Translations under genes and position numbers: made by a program | Source: Gymnogyps californianus | Taxonomy: Eukaryota > Chordata > Aves > Accipitriformes > Cathartidae | NCBI RefSeq assembly: GCF_018139145.2 | Contig: NC_059478.1 | Location: forward strand, 28,799,001-28,863,000 | Direction: 5' to 3' | Length of the DNA stretch: 64,000 nucleotides | Shown here: positions 48,502 through 60,859 of the stretch, one piece after another | Layout of the letters: each line of letters opens with the position of its first letter | Numbering within the stretch: position 1 is the stretch's first letter | Notes under the pieces: generated by a model | Seen by the model: only the letters and a program-made list of their open reading frames with translations | Told to the model about the DNA's origin: nothing | Databases searched by the model: none

Positions 48502-49861
48502 GTCTTGATGGTCAAACTCACTATCAGGTATTTGACTAAAAGCCTTTTTAAGGAAATGCAAAACAGCATCAGAAAACACCAAAAACCACTTTCTGCTCTG
48601 TATTTCTTTTTACTGAGAAATATTTACAGAAGTATTTTTTTCAAGAAGAATGAAGATTAATAGCCACACCTGCTATTCTATGACCTCATTACTTTCCCAC
48701 TAATTGATCAGTATATAAAAAATACATATCAAGGCAGTATGAATATTCCCCAACTAATTGGCTACTGGTAAGGGAGATTAACTGAGGATATGTAAATTAT
48801 TAAAGCCATAAACTGCTTCTGGAGCCTCCTCACTCTCCTGGGTCAGGTTGGGGGGATCAGCTGGCTGTCCCCAGTGGGGCTGAGCTAGAGCAAGGTTAAG
48901 TAAGCAACCCTCATCTCTGTGTCTGCATCTATTAGACACCTTTGCTGACTCTCTGGCGCCAAGAAGTCAGGCGCCACCCTCTACACTCAGAGAAGCACAG
49001 GAGGTTGCAAATGGTAAATTTAATACCGCAGCAGGAGGTGCCATTTACAGTTCCAAAGGATAAGTCTCCCCCTCTTCTCTTTCATGCTCACATAAACAAA
49101 TTGAGGCTGATGCAATTTTGAATCCTGTTGTCCTATTTTATTTTTAAATATGTAATTTCCTCTTTATTTTAGCATCTATGCAGGGTAAAATTAAAGGATT
49201 TTTGTACACATGACTGATGGTTAAACTGCAATGAGGATTTGTACTTTATGAAATCATTAAAGCATTGACGAATACAAGCAAAAAAACAACCAGCAAAAAT
49301 TTGGGACTTATTAGTAACACACAACTTGAAAGAGAGATTAAAATGCCTGAACAATCAAGCCTTACACAGTGTAGTCCTTATCTTAGTTTAAAAGAAAAGC
49401 AAAATTTACCTCAGAAAAGACTATCAAATATTTGTATAATGCTTGGCTGTTTTGCTATACCTATTGTGACATACCCTGGTTTCTTTCATTCTTAGAACAA
49501 TGTGTTAAAAAGGCTAAAAACATGTCATGTTTTCATTTTTTTAAAGAAGCGACATGTTAGTAGACACTGTCTGGAAGAATAAAATAAAAATCTAGTAAAA
49601 ACTGCTGCCTTATTAATTTAAGCCATTCCTTCTATATGTTGCTAGAACAATGCAAGAAGGCATCTTTTGTACAATCAGAAATGAAAAAAAATAGTATTTA
49701 CAGTCTATATTGGAAAGAAATTGCAAATCAATATTTTTACAGAGGCTGTTTAAGATTAATGCAAATTGGAAAAACGCAAGGCGGGGGAAATATGCAGCAG
49801 CTTCTAACATCAGATACAGAGAACAAAAATGATCACATCTGAGGAAAAGACTGACATGTGT
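48502..49861. other. No gene seen; paired GGCGCC motif
   Basis: At 48954-48976 TGGCGCC and GGCGCCA form an inverted repeat with a 9-bp spacer in an otherwise CpG-poor area; GGCGCCA also repeats directly at 15-bp spacing. An octamer word lies at 49759-49766. Open frames at 49169-49354 (-) and 49265-49495 (+) overlap and are not supported. Confidence 0.4.
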
Positions 49862-50035
49862 TCATAGATTTTGGGGGATCCAGGGACCATATCCATTCCT
49901 CAGTCCAGTTTCCTACATAATGTTGGCCAGAGAATTTCACTCAGCGACTTCTGAATCATGCCCAGTCATGCGAGGTTGGACTATATCATCACTTTTAGAA
50001 GGATATCAATGCTAGCTTTAACTGATTAGACAATC
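49862..50035 (-). mobile_element. CR1-type LINE 3'-end fragment, antisense
   Basis: The plus strand begins 'tcatagattttgggggatcc' and continues 'cagggaccatat', 'ttggccagagaatttcactc', 'agcgacttctgaatcatgcc' and 'cttttagaaggatatcaatg'. This follows the antisense of an old CR1-type 3' end common in turtles ('catagattttaaggccagaagggaccat ... cacaggccagagaatttcac ... tcttttagaaagacatccaat'). The 3' end of the element therefore lies at the left. About 170 bp is preserved; the 5' part is missing. Confidence 0.7.
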
Positions 50036-51814
50036 TCTTATTTCCAGGCAAGCTCTTGCAGTCATCTGGTTGCTCTCGCTGTTAAAATAAATGGGGCAGC
50101 AGAGGCAAAAGAAGAGCCCTGGCAGCTGTGAGTGACAGGGTAGATGGCAGAAATGGGAAAGGAGAGAGATGGAAGAAAATAGGCCAGAAATGCATCTAGA
50201 ATTAGTCGACCAGAGGAGTGGGCCAGCACATCAGCAGGAAACGTCAAGTATTTCTCTTGTCAGCATAAATATCTGAGACATTTCAGTCATAAATTACATG
50301 GTCCGTGACAGGCCACAGGGTCCTAGCTTCTGTTCCATATTGTATTACAGCATATCCATTAGCATCGAGTTAGATGTATCAGCGAAACTGTTAAGCCTAC
50401 AAGATGCGACAGACCGCCTGACCACTGCTACTGCGGAAGAGAGAAAATGGGATCCGGTGCGGTCTCAGCGTAGTATCTTACAAAAAGCAGACTCAGGGCT
50501 GTGCACTTCAAATGCAGGCATTCAAACAGTAAATAATTAAATACAACATTGATTCAAATAAGGAAGAAGGGAGAATCTAAGGACACAAGAAATGTTTAGC
50601 TCTCATATCTTGCACACAAACTTCTCAGTGGAGGCAAGGGGAACAGTAAAGGCACGCAGCCTTCCAGTCAGCTCGGTGTTGCACAGCATACATACCTTGG
50701 GCACAGGCTACAGCAGCAGGCTCCTAGTTAGCTGTACAGCCTTACTACCTTCACCTCCCTCCATCTATACTTTAGCCATGTCAAGCCCTGTCTCTATGCA
50801 TGAAAGGCAAATTTAACCCTTATTTTTTCTCTTTTTGTCCACAGTTAAAATGCAAGGTTCATCTCTGCTTCCCTATTAGTTTAAGGAAAGAAGGCCTGTA
50901 TTTGACTGTCTTTGACACAAAAACATGTAACATTCATTAAAGATTTATGGCAACATCAAACATTCTGTTTTACTTTCAATTTTGTCACATAATCCCAATA
51001 ACACAGTGATTTAGCTGTATCTGTTAAAGCTACTTGTCACCACTGAGTCCTTCCTGTATCACTACTGACACACAAAGACGTAAGCCAGTGAAGTCAGTCT
51101 CCATGGGGTCTGTCTCTTTTGGGAGAGTTTTAAGCATGCTTTTTCTGCAGGAATCTGTAGCTGCTACTCAGACTGGGCTCTATATTATTTAAGGTTTCCA
51201 GTAAAAAAATAAAAAGAACTCTTAAGTAATGCGTTAGTGTTATTCTTATCTAGAGAAGGCTTGTGGGACTAAGTGAAAAGATAAGGGAAATAACAGAGAC
51301 ATGTGGCAGTGCTAATGTTAATATTTGATTAGAAATATTCCAAACAAGATGTCAAGACATATTCAGTTCTTGTTATCAACACACACCCAGCTCGTCGAGG
51401 CTGAAGTGGTGTATTCAGAAACACAGTTTAGAAGGCAAGTAATCTGAAAATAGTTTGTGTTTGTAAAATGAAGACACAGTCTAAAAAAAACAAACACACA
51501 AAACAAAACAACCACCTAACCCTTCTAATGTAATGCTCAGAATTAATTAGCAAGGACAAGAACTACTGGAATCAAATTTGTACTGGTTCCTCCATTATTA
51601 CATGTTGCTGAATTTAGAACAACACTGTGTGCAACATCAAACCACTTGACTTCGCCTTCCCAAAGTCTTAAATTAAATAAAGTGTCTGAAGTCTTCATAC
51701 TTAACACATTTTCAATTCCCTCTTTGACCACAGTTGCCACAGGCATAATCTCCTGAAATTTAAGTGGTACGACAGCACTGTTCTCTGCTACATCACGTCA
51801 GCTTGCTCCCCTTT
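50036..51814. other. No gene seen
   Basis: No recognised transposon. The segment 50060-50260 is purine-rich on the plus strand. An A-rich patch near 51483-51515 reads 'aaaaaaaacaaacacac'. Frames at 50298-50540 and 50592-50816 lack family resemblance and splice support. Confidence 0.4.
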
Positions 51815-52177
51815 TCATATAGTTGTATGTATCCACTTGTTAATTGTAATTGTTTCTATATAGGGCTTGTCTATTGCAGCACAGAAGAAAACAGAACCTA
51901 AAAAAACAACCTGCCTCAGGTTGTAAGACACCATGATGGTGTCAATATTGTCATTGTCGACAATGACATGCAAGGAGAATATGGAGAAAGAAAGGCATAC
52001 AATTAAGTTTAAGCTGATGGCACGATACCCAGAAGCAATTGTCAGAGAGAGAAACAAGAAGACGGAATTGGATGCAGACCGGTCAGAAGCAGAGAAATAG
52101 AGCTGCATTTCAGTTGTGTAAAGATAGCAGGTGAAATTATATGACTGGACAAGATCATCCAGAGAGAAAGCAGACAA
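51815..52177 (-). pseudogene. L2-type LINE reverse transcriptase fragment
   Basis: This 120-codon minus-strand frame is a dead slice of an L2-type (or close relative) reverse transcriptase. Residues 9-17 (LVQSYNFTC) precede YTTEMQLYFSAS (20-31), which lines up with the catalytic box of the family, YADDTQLYLS; both aspartates are lost (T, E). Residues 44-58 (SLTIASGYRAISLNL) match 'LSxISSWMSAxxLKLN', and 72-89 (IVDNDNIDTIMVSYNLRQ) match 'xVDGxxIxPSxSARNLG'. The frame after about residue 91 is unrelated. The Met start is fortuitous. Length is a small part of a complete L2 ORF2. Confidence 0.75.
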
Positions 52178-52215
52178 AATAAAGAAGTGGTAAAATAATT
52201 CAGAAAGAAAAACAG
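51890..52215 (-). mobile_element. L2-type LINE remnant, RT palm region
   Basis: The plus strand shows the antisense of an L2-type LINE: 'ggaattggatgcagacc', 'gtgaaattatatgactgg' and 'caagatcatccagagagaaa' match in order the L2 antisense pattern ('gttggatatgc', 'gtagttgaagccatgg', 'gagatcacccagagagagag'). It encodes the reverse transcriptase slice described at 51815-52177. L2 was the partner that mobilised MIR-type SINEs, several of which are in this window. Confidence 0.75.
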
Positions 52216-52599
52216 GAAGAAGAGGGAACTAAAGAAGAAAAGAGTTGCTAAGTAGGGTCAGGAAAAACAAACATTAAGTGCAAAGGGAAGCTGCAATGTT
52301 GAGAAGACTTAAGAACTAAGCAGAAAAATCAGGAAGGCTGGATACGGAAGTCTGATCAAGAAGTGGTTGCTTGAGACCTCGGTAAAAGTCCACCAGAACT
52401 CAACCCCGAGCCAGGATGTAACTGTGGAAGAGAAACTCAGAACAAGAGTTCCTGGCTCCACTGTGGCCATCTCAAAAGATACCTTGGTGGGAGTTAGGTT
52501 ACCACCTATATCGGAGGATTCACCTGTTCTCTCTGTCTGAACTCCCCAGTTACACAACTGAATAATAATTCTTTCCTGCATGGTAGTTCTGTACAAATT
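52216..52599. other. Unassigned gap inside the L2-type remnant
   Basis: Between two L2-like blocks lie about 380 bp that do not read as reverse transcriptase in any frame I could follow. In an intact L2 the two blocks would be only about 250 bp apart in total, so this may be an insertion, or the upstream block may be an independent piece. The minus-strand frame 52309-52596 has no domain character. Confidence 0.35.
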
Positions 52600-52710
52600 A
52601 GGGGGGAGGTGGTCAGTAATGGAGCCATATAAAGATATAAGATCTGTGAAAGCATTTCAGGAAGAGAAAATGGTCAAGGATACATTTTTTGATGATGGGT
52701 ACAGAAGTCA
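52600..52710 (-). mobile_element. Probable upstream RT block of the L2-type LINE
   Basis: On the minus strand the words 'ccttgaccattttctcttc' and 'ctgaaatgctttcaca' match the L2 segment that encodes 'VDHSLLLxxL' ('gttgaccattctctcctcc', 'ttgagatgctctctt'), here reading DHFLFLKCF. This motif lies upstream of the catalytic box in L2, and the block is on the correct side of 51890-52215 with the same orientation. It is about 100 bp and diverged. Confidence 0.5.
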
Positions 52711-54366
52711 GCAGCAGCCAGAGATTGGGAAGAGGGGGAAGGAAAGACACACCCAAGGCAGTAAGCAGAAAGGCTAGCGAGAATTGTCAGGAGCATCTAG
52801 CATGGACAAGGAGCGTTGGTGGTTTGAACAAGCCATGTTACTATGTATCTGTTAGGATTATCTATGTAGCCCCCTTTTATCATCCTCCCCCCCTTTTTTA
52901 TATATATTTCCTGTGCTCTTTAAGATATCTTCCATCAAAATTACTATTACTGTTATTTCAGGTATCTGCCCTTATTTCACGATGTCTGCATGCCGTCTTC
53001 TTTAACTCCTCTATCAAAGGTGTTTCACAGCAGAGTCTTAAGGCAAAAGAGAGGGATGAGAAGTGGGAATCAAAAGGCACCATAACCAATAAAGCTTACT
53101 TAATTAGACAGTATCCAATTATTTTATGATCCATGAGGTTGCCTGTAATAATTCAGTCAGTGAAACAAAGTGCATGTTAGATTATTACTTTTCATGAGAA
53201 AGCAACTCTTTCATAATGTTTAAACAGCATTATGGCACAACAGTAACAAATGAATACAAGACTTTCAAATACAGATGTACAGGAATCTAAAATGTAAACC
53301 GCAGAACGATTTGTGATGTATTTGCTTTAGCTTGCCTCAAAGCAGGACTAGTCTTTCTTAAAAAAAGAAAAAAAAAACACACAACAAGAAACTGAAACTG
53401 ACCTTGGTTTTGCTGAGGGAAATCATTGACAAGATTTCATGGGGAAAGATAGACTGGTGAAATACAAATTCTTTTTATATTAAGACATGTCAAGTTACAT
53501 CAGGCATAGTTTTGGACTATGCAACTGTATTTTGTCTCAGGTATTTGCTAAGCTTAACAGGCTGAAATAGACAACAGTAGAGTTGTTAAGAGTTATTTAT
53601 TATTTTCTTCAAAATGTGTGTGTTTGTTTTTTGTGAGCAAGGGGATGATTTTCCCATCCTGAGAAACAGTGAAAAAGACAGTATTTTTCAGTGCAAGCTA
53701 GGAGATGGAAATTAATGAAAGATACTTGTAAATCATTCATCAGCCTTGGCAGTGCCAGGCATTTTGCATTTCAATACCTCCATGGTTATAAGAACAGCAT
53801 AAGGTAAATTTATAGAAACCAGATTATGTCCTCATCAAATGTATCACAGACTTACTGAGAGAAGGATATTCATCCTTTCCATCTCCTGATTAGCGAAGAA
53901 CCTACCATTGTAGCAGTTCTCTTCTGAAATGTTTCTGGCATGCTGACAGACTTTTTTTTTCCCAGTGCTATTGCATCCTAATGAGCAAGACTCCAGCCTG
54001 CTGTAGAGCTGTTTCTCTCACTTACCAGGCAAGGTTTTGTGCACATGTATGTGACTCTTCTGGGAATGAATTGTGAACACTGTGTTTTCCATGTACAAGT
54101 ACTTCATTTTTGAGGCACTGCATCTCCTCAGTGGAGACATTCAGCTTCTTCCTAAGGCAGCAGGCTGCTGGTTGTCACATTATGTTTCAATCTCAGATGA
54201 CAGCATATTTTTCAAGTGTCCCTGCATTTACCTTAAAGTTTCCTCTCTCTTGACAAAGTTGCTCCTAAACAAGCATGAAAATGTCAGCTGAGGGATGATA
54301 CGTTCTTTCAAAAGCCCTTACCAGGTCTTTGCTCTCTGATTTTTTTTCCTTTTTTTCTTCTTTTGT
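52711..54366. other. No gene seen
   Basis: The plus-strand frame 52689-53129 (146 codons, the longest in the window) begins opposite the L2-type remnant and runs through T-rich DNA; it has no domain and is judged chance. A C7/T7 patch lies near 52887-52900. A pyrimidine tract at 54338-54365 leads into the G run. Confidence 0.4.
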
Positions 54367-54398
54367 GGGGGAAGGGAGGGCGGGGGGGGGGGGGGGGG
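54367..54398 (+). repeat. G-rich tract with 17-base G run
   Basis: The plus strand reads 'ggggaagggagggc' at 54368-54381 and then seventeen consecutive G. Four G runs with one- or two-base loops can form an intramolecular G-quadruplex even without the long run. The tract directly follows a T/C-rich stretch, so the two strands are highly asymmetric. Homopolymer length may be unreliable in the assembly. Confidence 0.85.
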
Positions 54399-55855
54399 TA
54401 AACTGGCCCCACTAGCCCCTGATATATGCCCTTCTTCACATCTTGATTGAGTAGGCTCCTTCTCCCTGCTTGCTTTTCTTCATGCTTCTCTGCTTATTTA
54501 ATAAAGAAACAGTGCCCTAACCCTACAGATCTTATTTGTGTTTAAACATAGAAAACTCAGAAGAAAAGGGATAGTGGACACACTGAATAGAAGGCACTTC
54601 TCATCATGCCCTTAAACAAGATGGATTTAGGACTCTGGCAAAGAGACCAAGAACATTACTTCAAAGCAGAAACCCTCAAATAACAAAATCCTATTCAGTT
54701 TGTGGTGGCTTCACCTCACTGACTGACTGGTAGATCTTTACTATTACAGCAGGAGGAAGATAAGAGGCAACAGCAAGATCCTTAGACGCAGGCCTGGCTG
54801 ATAATTACAGCTGTGTTCAGATGTAAACCAGAAGTTACTACACTTTCAGATGTACAACAGCACAGTATGTGTTTCTAAAACAAAACACCTCTTATGATTC
54901 AACCGCCACATAGGTTATGCATTTGGAGCCTAAGCAGAAGCTCACTTTAAAGTCTGTCTCCAACTCAGCTACTTACTTTTAATTCCACTGCTACTGGTTT
55001 TTTTCTGGGCCATCAGAGGTGTCACTTACCCAAGGACTATGTTTCTGAAGTGCCAATGTAGTTATAAATATGAAATATAGTAACTGTGCTGCAAACATCA
55101 ACCCACACCCATTGAAACACCAAAAAAGGGGAAGACCTCCTCAACGTCATTTCCCAAACTTTCCCGTTTGTGAAACAGACTCATGAGAAACATAGCTACA
55201 GATGACACCTCCAGGGCCTACAGTTCATGTCTTCTTCTAACTTGGGTAAACCTGCAAACTAGAATTAGGGCCTTGAGCTTGGACAACCAAAGTATTTCGA
55301 AAAGTAGTTTTCACAGGTTTGCCACATTATGGTTTTGCTATTTTTCCTCCAGCCACATTAAACAATTGGAGTATCTCTTTGCTATTGATTACCATTACTA
55401 TTGCCAATAGTTCCTGTAACAGAAGTCATGCAGTGAGGTGTAGGCATCATTTCTATGTAGTAGCCTTAAAAGTTACCTTTCAAGAGTGCTAAAAGTACGC
55501 CTTATGGATACTGGTACCTGCAAAAAGATTGAAATGTGATATGGAAAAGGAATGTGAAAGATTATTTCATAAAACCTCATGCTGCTTGCCAATATCAACA
55601 TTTAGAAAGTGTAAATTAAATTTAAAAAAAACACATCTATTTTGGTAGAATTACAACAAAAATGTGAAGAAGCAGAAATACTTCTCATTCAGCTATAAGC
55701 ACTGTGGCAGAAGTCTGAGGACTCACTTATCTTAGTTACAGCGTATTCTATAAACATGATTGTGCCCTAATGATACCACTGTCCTTTAGCAAAGCCCTGG
55801 GGCCACACAAAGTATTCAATGCCGTGGACAGCAGCTAATGTTTTGCACACTGCCT
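54399..55855. other. No gene seen
   Basis: No recognised repeat or exon. Open frames (for example 55183-55410) lack domains and splice-site support. Confidence 0.4.
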
Positions 55856-55873
55856 AAGGCCTAAATAGGCCTT
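55856..55873. repeat. 18-bp palindrome
   Basis: AAGGCCTAAATAGGCCTT is a near-perfect palindrome: 8-bp arms AAGGCCTA and TAGGCCTT around a 2-base centre. Related words ('aggccag', 'taaggctag') recur within the next 50 bp. It could be a dimeric protein site or part of a degraded palindromic transposon. Confidence 0.7.
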
Positions 55874-58800
55874 TCATATACAGGCCAGATGTTCACTCTT
55901 TCTTAGGCCAGCTTAAGGCTAGAACAAACCTTTTCAACCAGGGTTTATCAGAGTTTCTAAATTACATACTGGGAAGAAATTTAATTGGTTTAATTAAGAA
56001 AGTTTATTTCATGGTAATTCAGTTTTGTTATGCTGCAAGACTTAATGTGTCCTCTGGTAGGATTGATTTGTTATAAATATTCATAGCAACTCTCTTCCCA
56101 CCCAAGCCAAAAAAAAAAATTATTAAAGTATAAAGTTGCAGATTAAAAAAAATACCTTCAAAAGTCTGGAACATGACTGATCAAATCTCCTCACAGTAGC
56201 ATCCATGTTTATTTAAGTCAGGATAATTGTAATCTCTTTGTATAGTTCACACAGTGCTCATAGATTCTCTCTATTTTCAACAGGAATGTCAAAGGCAACA
56301 AGGTGACATCTTGACTGCTTTCTCCCCATGAAGTTTTAGTCATTACTTTTCTTGACCAATTGCTGTGGGTTGCTGAGTTTTGGGGTTGTTGTTTTTTTCC
56401 AAAAGTATCATAAGAAACAAACCATTTTATTTATTATTATTCACAACAAATATCTTAAAGCTGATTGAATGTGTTTTGAAGTGGGAACTGCTTGACTGAG
56501 ATGCCTAACAACACACATTACTGCACCACACATCCAGGGTTAGAAAAGCACTGTATACTAGAGGGCATTCTACCTGTTAAGGTCATGATTTAATCCTTCA
56601 CACTTAACAGACACCATGACTTAGCTAAACATCCAAGTTCACAGGCATCAGTCACTACCATAATAGGCCTGCAGGTCAGGTGAGACAACAGGAGGAAAAC
56701 TAATGTTGATTCAGTTAGGTTCTTCTGAGACACGGGCATCCTTCACACTGTTCTTTTTTTGCCCCTCATCACTAATCATTACCAAAGTGAGGAAACTGTG
56801 AGGAAAGTTCTATGTTGAGTGTATAGCTCTCCAGTTGCAGCACAGATCTATACGGATCAATAGTGGGTTCATTCTTTCAGCAGCAAATTTAGCGCAGGCA
56901 AATGGTGCCCACTGACAGCACTGATGTCCTCTGCTCATAACAGGTACTGCACTGGGAGACCAGAACAATTGCTGCCTATCTTATCTTATCACAGTATCCC
57001 CAAACCTACCCAAACTGTAGGCATGAGGCGGTAGTTTGGCCCTGTAAATCAGAATTAGAGGGAAGTCTGCAAGAACGTAGACCAGCTATCATAGGACAAA
57101 TCCCTCAACCTTTGTTATCATCTTTGTCAGATTTTGTGTTAGACTAATCCACAAACACCACATTCAGGACTCTGGCTCCATTTTGCTAGCTGCTGTTCAA
57201 ACACAGGTGGAAACAGCATTTCCCAAAAGAACAGGTAATCTAAAAAACACAAGAGAAAGTAGGGAGAAAGAGGCATGCCAGAATGTTATACGCTAAAGTG
57301 ACAGGGTAAATATTTTTAATTAGAACAACCCAAAGCGCTCAGTTCTTCTTATTATGTTTAACTCTATTTACTAGTGTTTTTTCATAAAAACCAACTGAGT
57401 AGTACTCAAGGCTTTCCAAAAACCTTATGTGCCAGTCACAGCATGACTCTGAAAGTCATTTACTATGTGGGTCTCAGTTTGGCCCTGAGATAGAGTGATT
57501 TTTTACACATATTACACAGATTTGCATGATTTCCTCAAGGCTTATAAAAACTGCAGCTCTCAGATATGACAAAACACACAGGTATCTTTTCAAATGTTTC
57601 TTTTCAAATACTTTTACTTTTCTGGGAATTAAGCAATAAAAAAATATCAGGATTATTTACTAGGCTCCACAGTGATAACTGAAGTCAGGAGTTACACTGA
57701 ACAGACAAAAACAGAAAACACTTTGTGCTCCAAGTCTGTTTTGGCTTGTATGATTTGCAGCAGCTCAAGCACAACTCCTGATTCTGTATCTGAGGTGGGG
57801 GCTGATGTAGCATCAGAAAACACAAAAAGACTCTTTCACACCATTTTAATTGATTTTAATCTGCTTTCTTATGTTTAAAAAAAAGAAAAAAGGAATGATC
57901 TGTAGGAATTACAGCACCAGTATCTACAAAAAGGTTATTTTTAGCATCCCTCAGTTAAACCACCTTTATAGGAAAGGTCCTGGGCTGGCCTCACTCATAT
58001 ATATGGCCAAAAGAAACTCAGAATGAAGCCCAAGAACAATTGTATTTTAAAAGATGTGTGCATTTCTTTTCTTCTCTGTTAATACTATACTGCGCAGAAC
58101 AGTTTATCACCCAGTCTCTAGAAAAGCTGCAGTGCTTTCAGGAATTCATGCCAAAAAAAAACCAAAAACAACCACCGACCACCACTCTTTAGCAAGCAGG
58201 TCAACTTTTTCTCAGCTGGTTAAATTAGGAAAGTGATGAGTCTTCCCTAGGTTACTAAAATCCATAAATCAGATACCTTGACAACACCTTCTGCCAAATC
58301 ATAGCAAGAAAAACAAATCCGTTTACAAAAAGACCGGATTGATACAGTGTTTTCTTTTCAGTTCACATGGCTAAATGGGTATTTTAGGCAACAAGAAGGT
58401 GGAATTAATATCCTTTAATACTGCAAGGGACACATTTCAGAATAAGCAGTTTTCTCCATCTATTCCTGTTATATCAAAACAAAAAGGATAAAAAAACGAC
58501 AAAGCTGAGTCTTATTGTCAGAGACTGGAGGGATCAGGAATATGCAGCTGACACTACACTAGGGAAGAAACAATCTACCTTCTTCGCTGGCCTACCAGCA
58601 TTTTGAGGTTAGATAAGTGCAGTGAAGGTTAGAAAAGTGTAGCTTCCTTCCACAAACAAAATGTGCCAGCCTGTCATAGCATTGCAGACAATAGATGGCT
58701 GTGTGACTACTTACTCTCTATCTGATCTTCTCCAGTTCATGATGACAGCTCTTTCTCTCAAGTTTACCGTATTAACATTGCCATAATGGCTTATGACAAT

Positions 58801-59010
58801 GCAGTAATCCATGACTACCTGCATAGATGCACATTCATTCCTTCTGTTGACAGAAATTGAAGTCATTTTTAAGAATCCACAATATAGCTCCCTACAACCT
58901 GAGCTAGTGGAGAACTGTCAAACGACAGTGAATTGAGTAGTTTTGAGAACAAACCATTGGAAGGAGACATTGTCTGACAAAAGCATCCCAAATTCAAACA
59001 TCCTCTTTCC
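55874..59010. other. No gene seen
   Basis: No recognised transposon longer than about 40 bp. An octamer word on the minus strand lies at 57520-57527. A runs occur near 56110-56119 and 58153-58161. Open frames here are 60-70 codons and unremarkable. Confidence 0.4.
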
Positions 59011-59047
59011 AAAGAAAGGAAAGAAAAAAGAAAAAAGAAAAAAAAAG
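59011..59047 (+). repeat. A/G-rich low-complexity tract
   Basis: Repeated GAAAAAA-type units ('aagaaaaaagaaaaaagaaa') form a pure purine stretch of about 37 bp. It is responsible for the Phe-rich part of the minus-strand frame at 58869-59120, which is therefore not supported as coding. Confidence 0.7.
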
Positions 59048-60766
59048 TCTTGACCCAGAGAGCATCATCTGACATATGGGCACCCAAAAATATGTTGTCC
59101 TCAAGAGTTCCCAGAGTCAATTTCTGTATTTGAGTGTAATTTTTTAATCATTTGTTTACATTTCTAAGACTCCAAGAAATGGAACTATAAGGAGAACCTT
59201 GTAGCTAGAAATCTCATTTTTTTGGATGAGGTGAGAAATCCACTGAAAGGAGTGTAATAAAGGAAGTGTGGGGGTGGAAAAAAAGGGAAAATTGGAACAC
59301 AAAGCTATGGGACCATAATATGAATTTTAAAAATGGTATAATGGACAGAGGCAGAGCTAGCAGGGGTGACAGGAGAAGAAAGAGGTTTAAACTTTAGTAT
59401 CATGTGCAGAGAGGAAAAGCCCATCAGGAGCAAAGTATTCCAGATGATGGAGGAGATCATTTCTGCTATGAATTTTTTAATACATCGGAGAGAAATGAGC
59501 TACGTGCCAAAACAGCCAGAAAGAAAAACTCACAGAAGTCTAGCCAAAGACACCAGACCATGTCACCAAGCTGCAAAAATCTTAGCTTTTATTTTAGAAA
59601 AGCTTAGCTGTTCTTCAATAATAGCCACTTGGACACCTATAGCTTAATTTACTTAATTCATGTCTCCCACCATCAGTTAAGTCACTGTATTAAAAATTTG
59701 CTGCTAATACTTTCTGTTCTTCTAGAGTGTCTAACTTTCTTATGAATCACTGCAAGCATGCTATACATTACCTCTAATTCACCTGCAGATTTATCTGGGA
59801 ACAAAAAGAATTTTTAAAAGAAGTAATTTTAACATTTTCCTACACTTCTACTATTGCTTTCAATGGAATCTGGTATAATATATAGTTTTGGCTATGCATT
59901 CTGTCACTCTGAGTACAGACACACCATTCAACTACAAATTATCTCTGCTTCTCATTACTAATATTCTCTGCATGTATTCCACACAGGAACTACACGTTAA
60001 AGCAACATCAGTTCTCTGTGAAATTAGAAACTGAAGACTGTTTCATTAGCCACTTTTTTATTTGATGCCAACAGTGCATGGGTTTTAGACTTAAGTTCAT
60101 AACCTGTTCATAAGCAGTATTTTTTCAGTTCACTTGCTACCATGGAAAAGAACCAAACCAATTAAGAATGCTAAAATTGGCATTTCGTTTTCACTAAGGA
60201 AAGAGAGATTCTGCTAAACTGACAATAAAGAAAAAAAATGTCACTACGGGAATTATCCAATTTGAATAGATAGGTCATTTCATTAACTAAAAAGTAACAT
60301 CTCTAATCAGTCTCACCTATAAATTAACATTTTTATCTCTTCAAATCTTTAATTCACTGTTGCTTTTCTTCTCATTTGCTACCAACTACTGCCTTTGAAA
60401 CTACCATCAACCACATAAAAGCAATTTTAGGTAGGGGGGAGTTCATTTTGGAATGAACTGCACTTGGACCATTTTTCCCCCACTGCTGTATTTTACCACA
60501 AATTTGCTTAAACTAGCGTGACAATATGTCATTCATAACATACACTAGGTGTCATGGGAAACTGTCTCTAGGTCAAGTAAAACTTGTCCAGTGGACTCAT
60601 CTCCAAGCACAAGGAACAACATGAGAAGCTTTTCACTATGTGGAGAGTGAGGTGAACACAGTCCCAAAGGAGCTTGCCGCATGAAATGGTGCAAAGGGGT
60701 GCGGGGGAAAAAACCAGACACATCAACAAGGAAAGCACAATGCCCAGAAAGAAACATTAAGAATGA
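59048..60766. other. No gene seen
   Basis: A purine-leaning block at 59200-59660 carries two overlapping plus-strand frames (59366-59647 and 59404-59607) with no family resemblance; an old unrecognised LINE scrap is possible. The rest is AT-rich. Confidence 0.35.
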
Positions 60767-60859
60767 ATATACATATCTATGTATATATGTATGCATATTT
60801 TGGTAAATTAATATGTGTACCTACCTATATACATGTATACATATATACATATAAATAAA
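60767..60859. repeat. (TA/TG/CA)n low-complexity tract
   Basis: A run of alternating purine-pyrimidine words ('atatacatatct', 'gtatatatgtatgcatat', 'acatgtatacatatatac') about 90 bp long. It is strongly self-complementary and could extrude cruciforms or stall polymerase; it is likely variable between individuals. It produces the start of the minus-strand frame at 60545-60796. Confidence 0.75.

Noticed and set aside
52689..53129. 146-codon plus-strand open frame, the longest in the window
   Set aside because: It begins opposite an antisense LINE remnant and continues through T-rich DNA; its translation has no domain and is within the length expected by chance.
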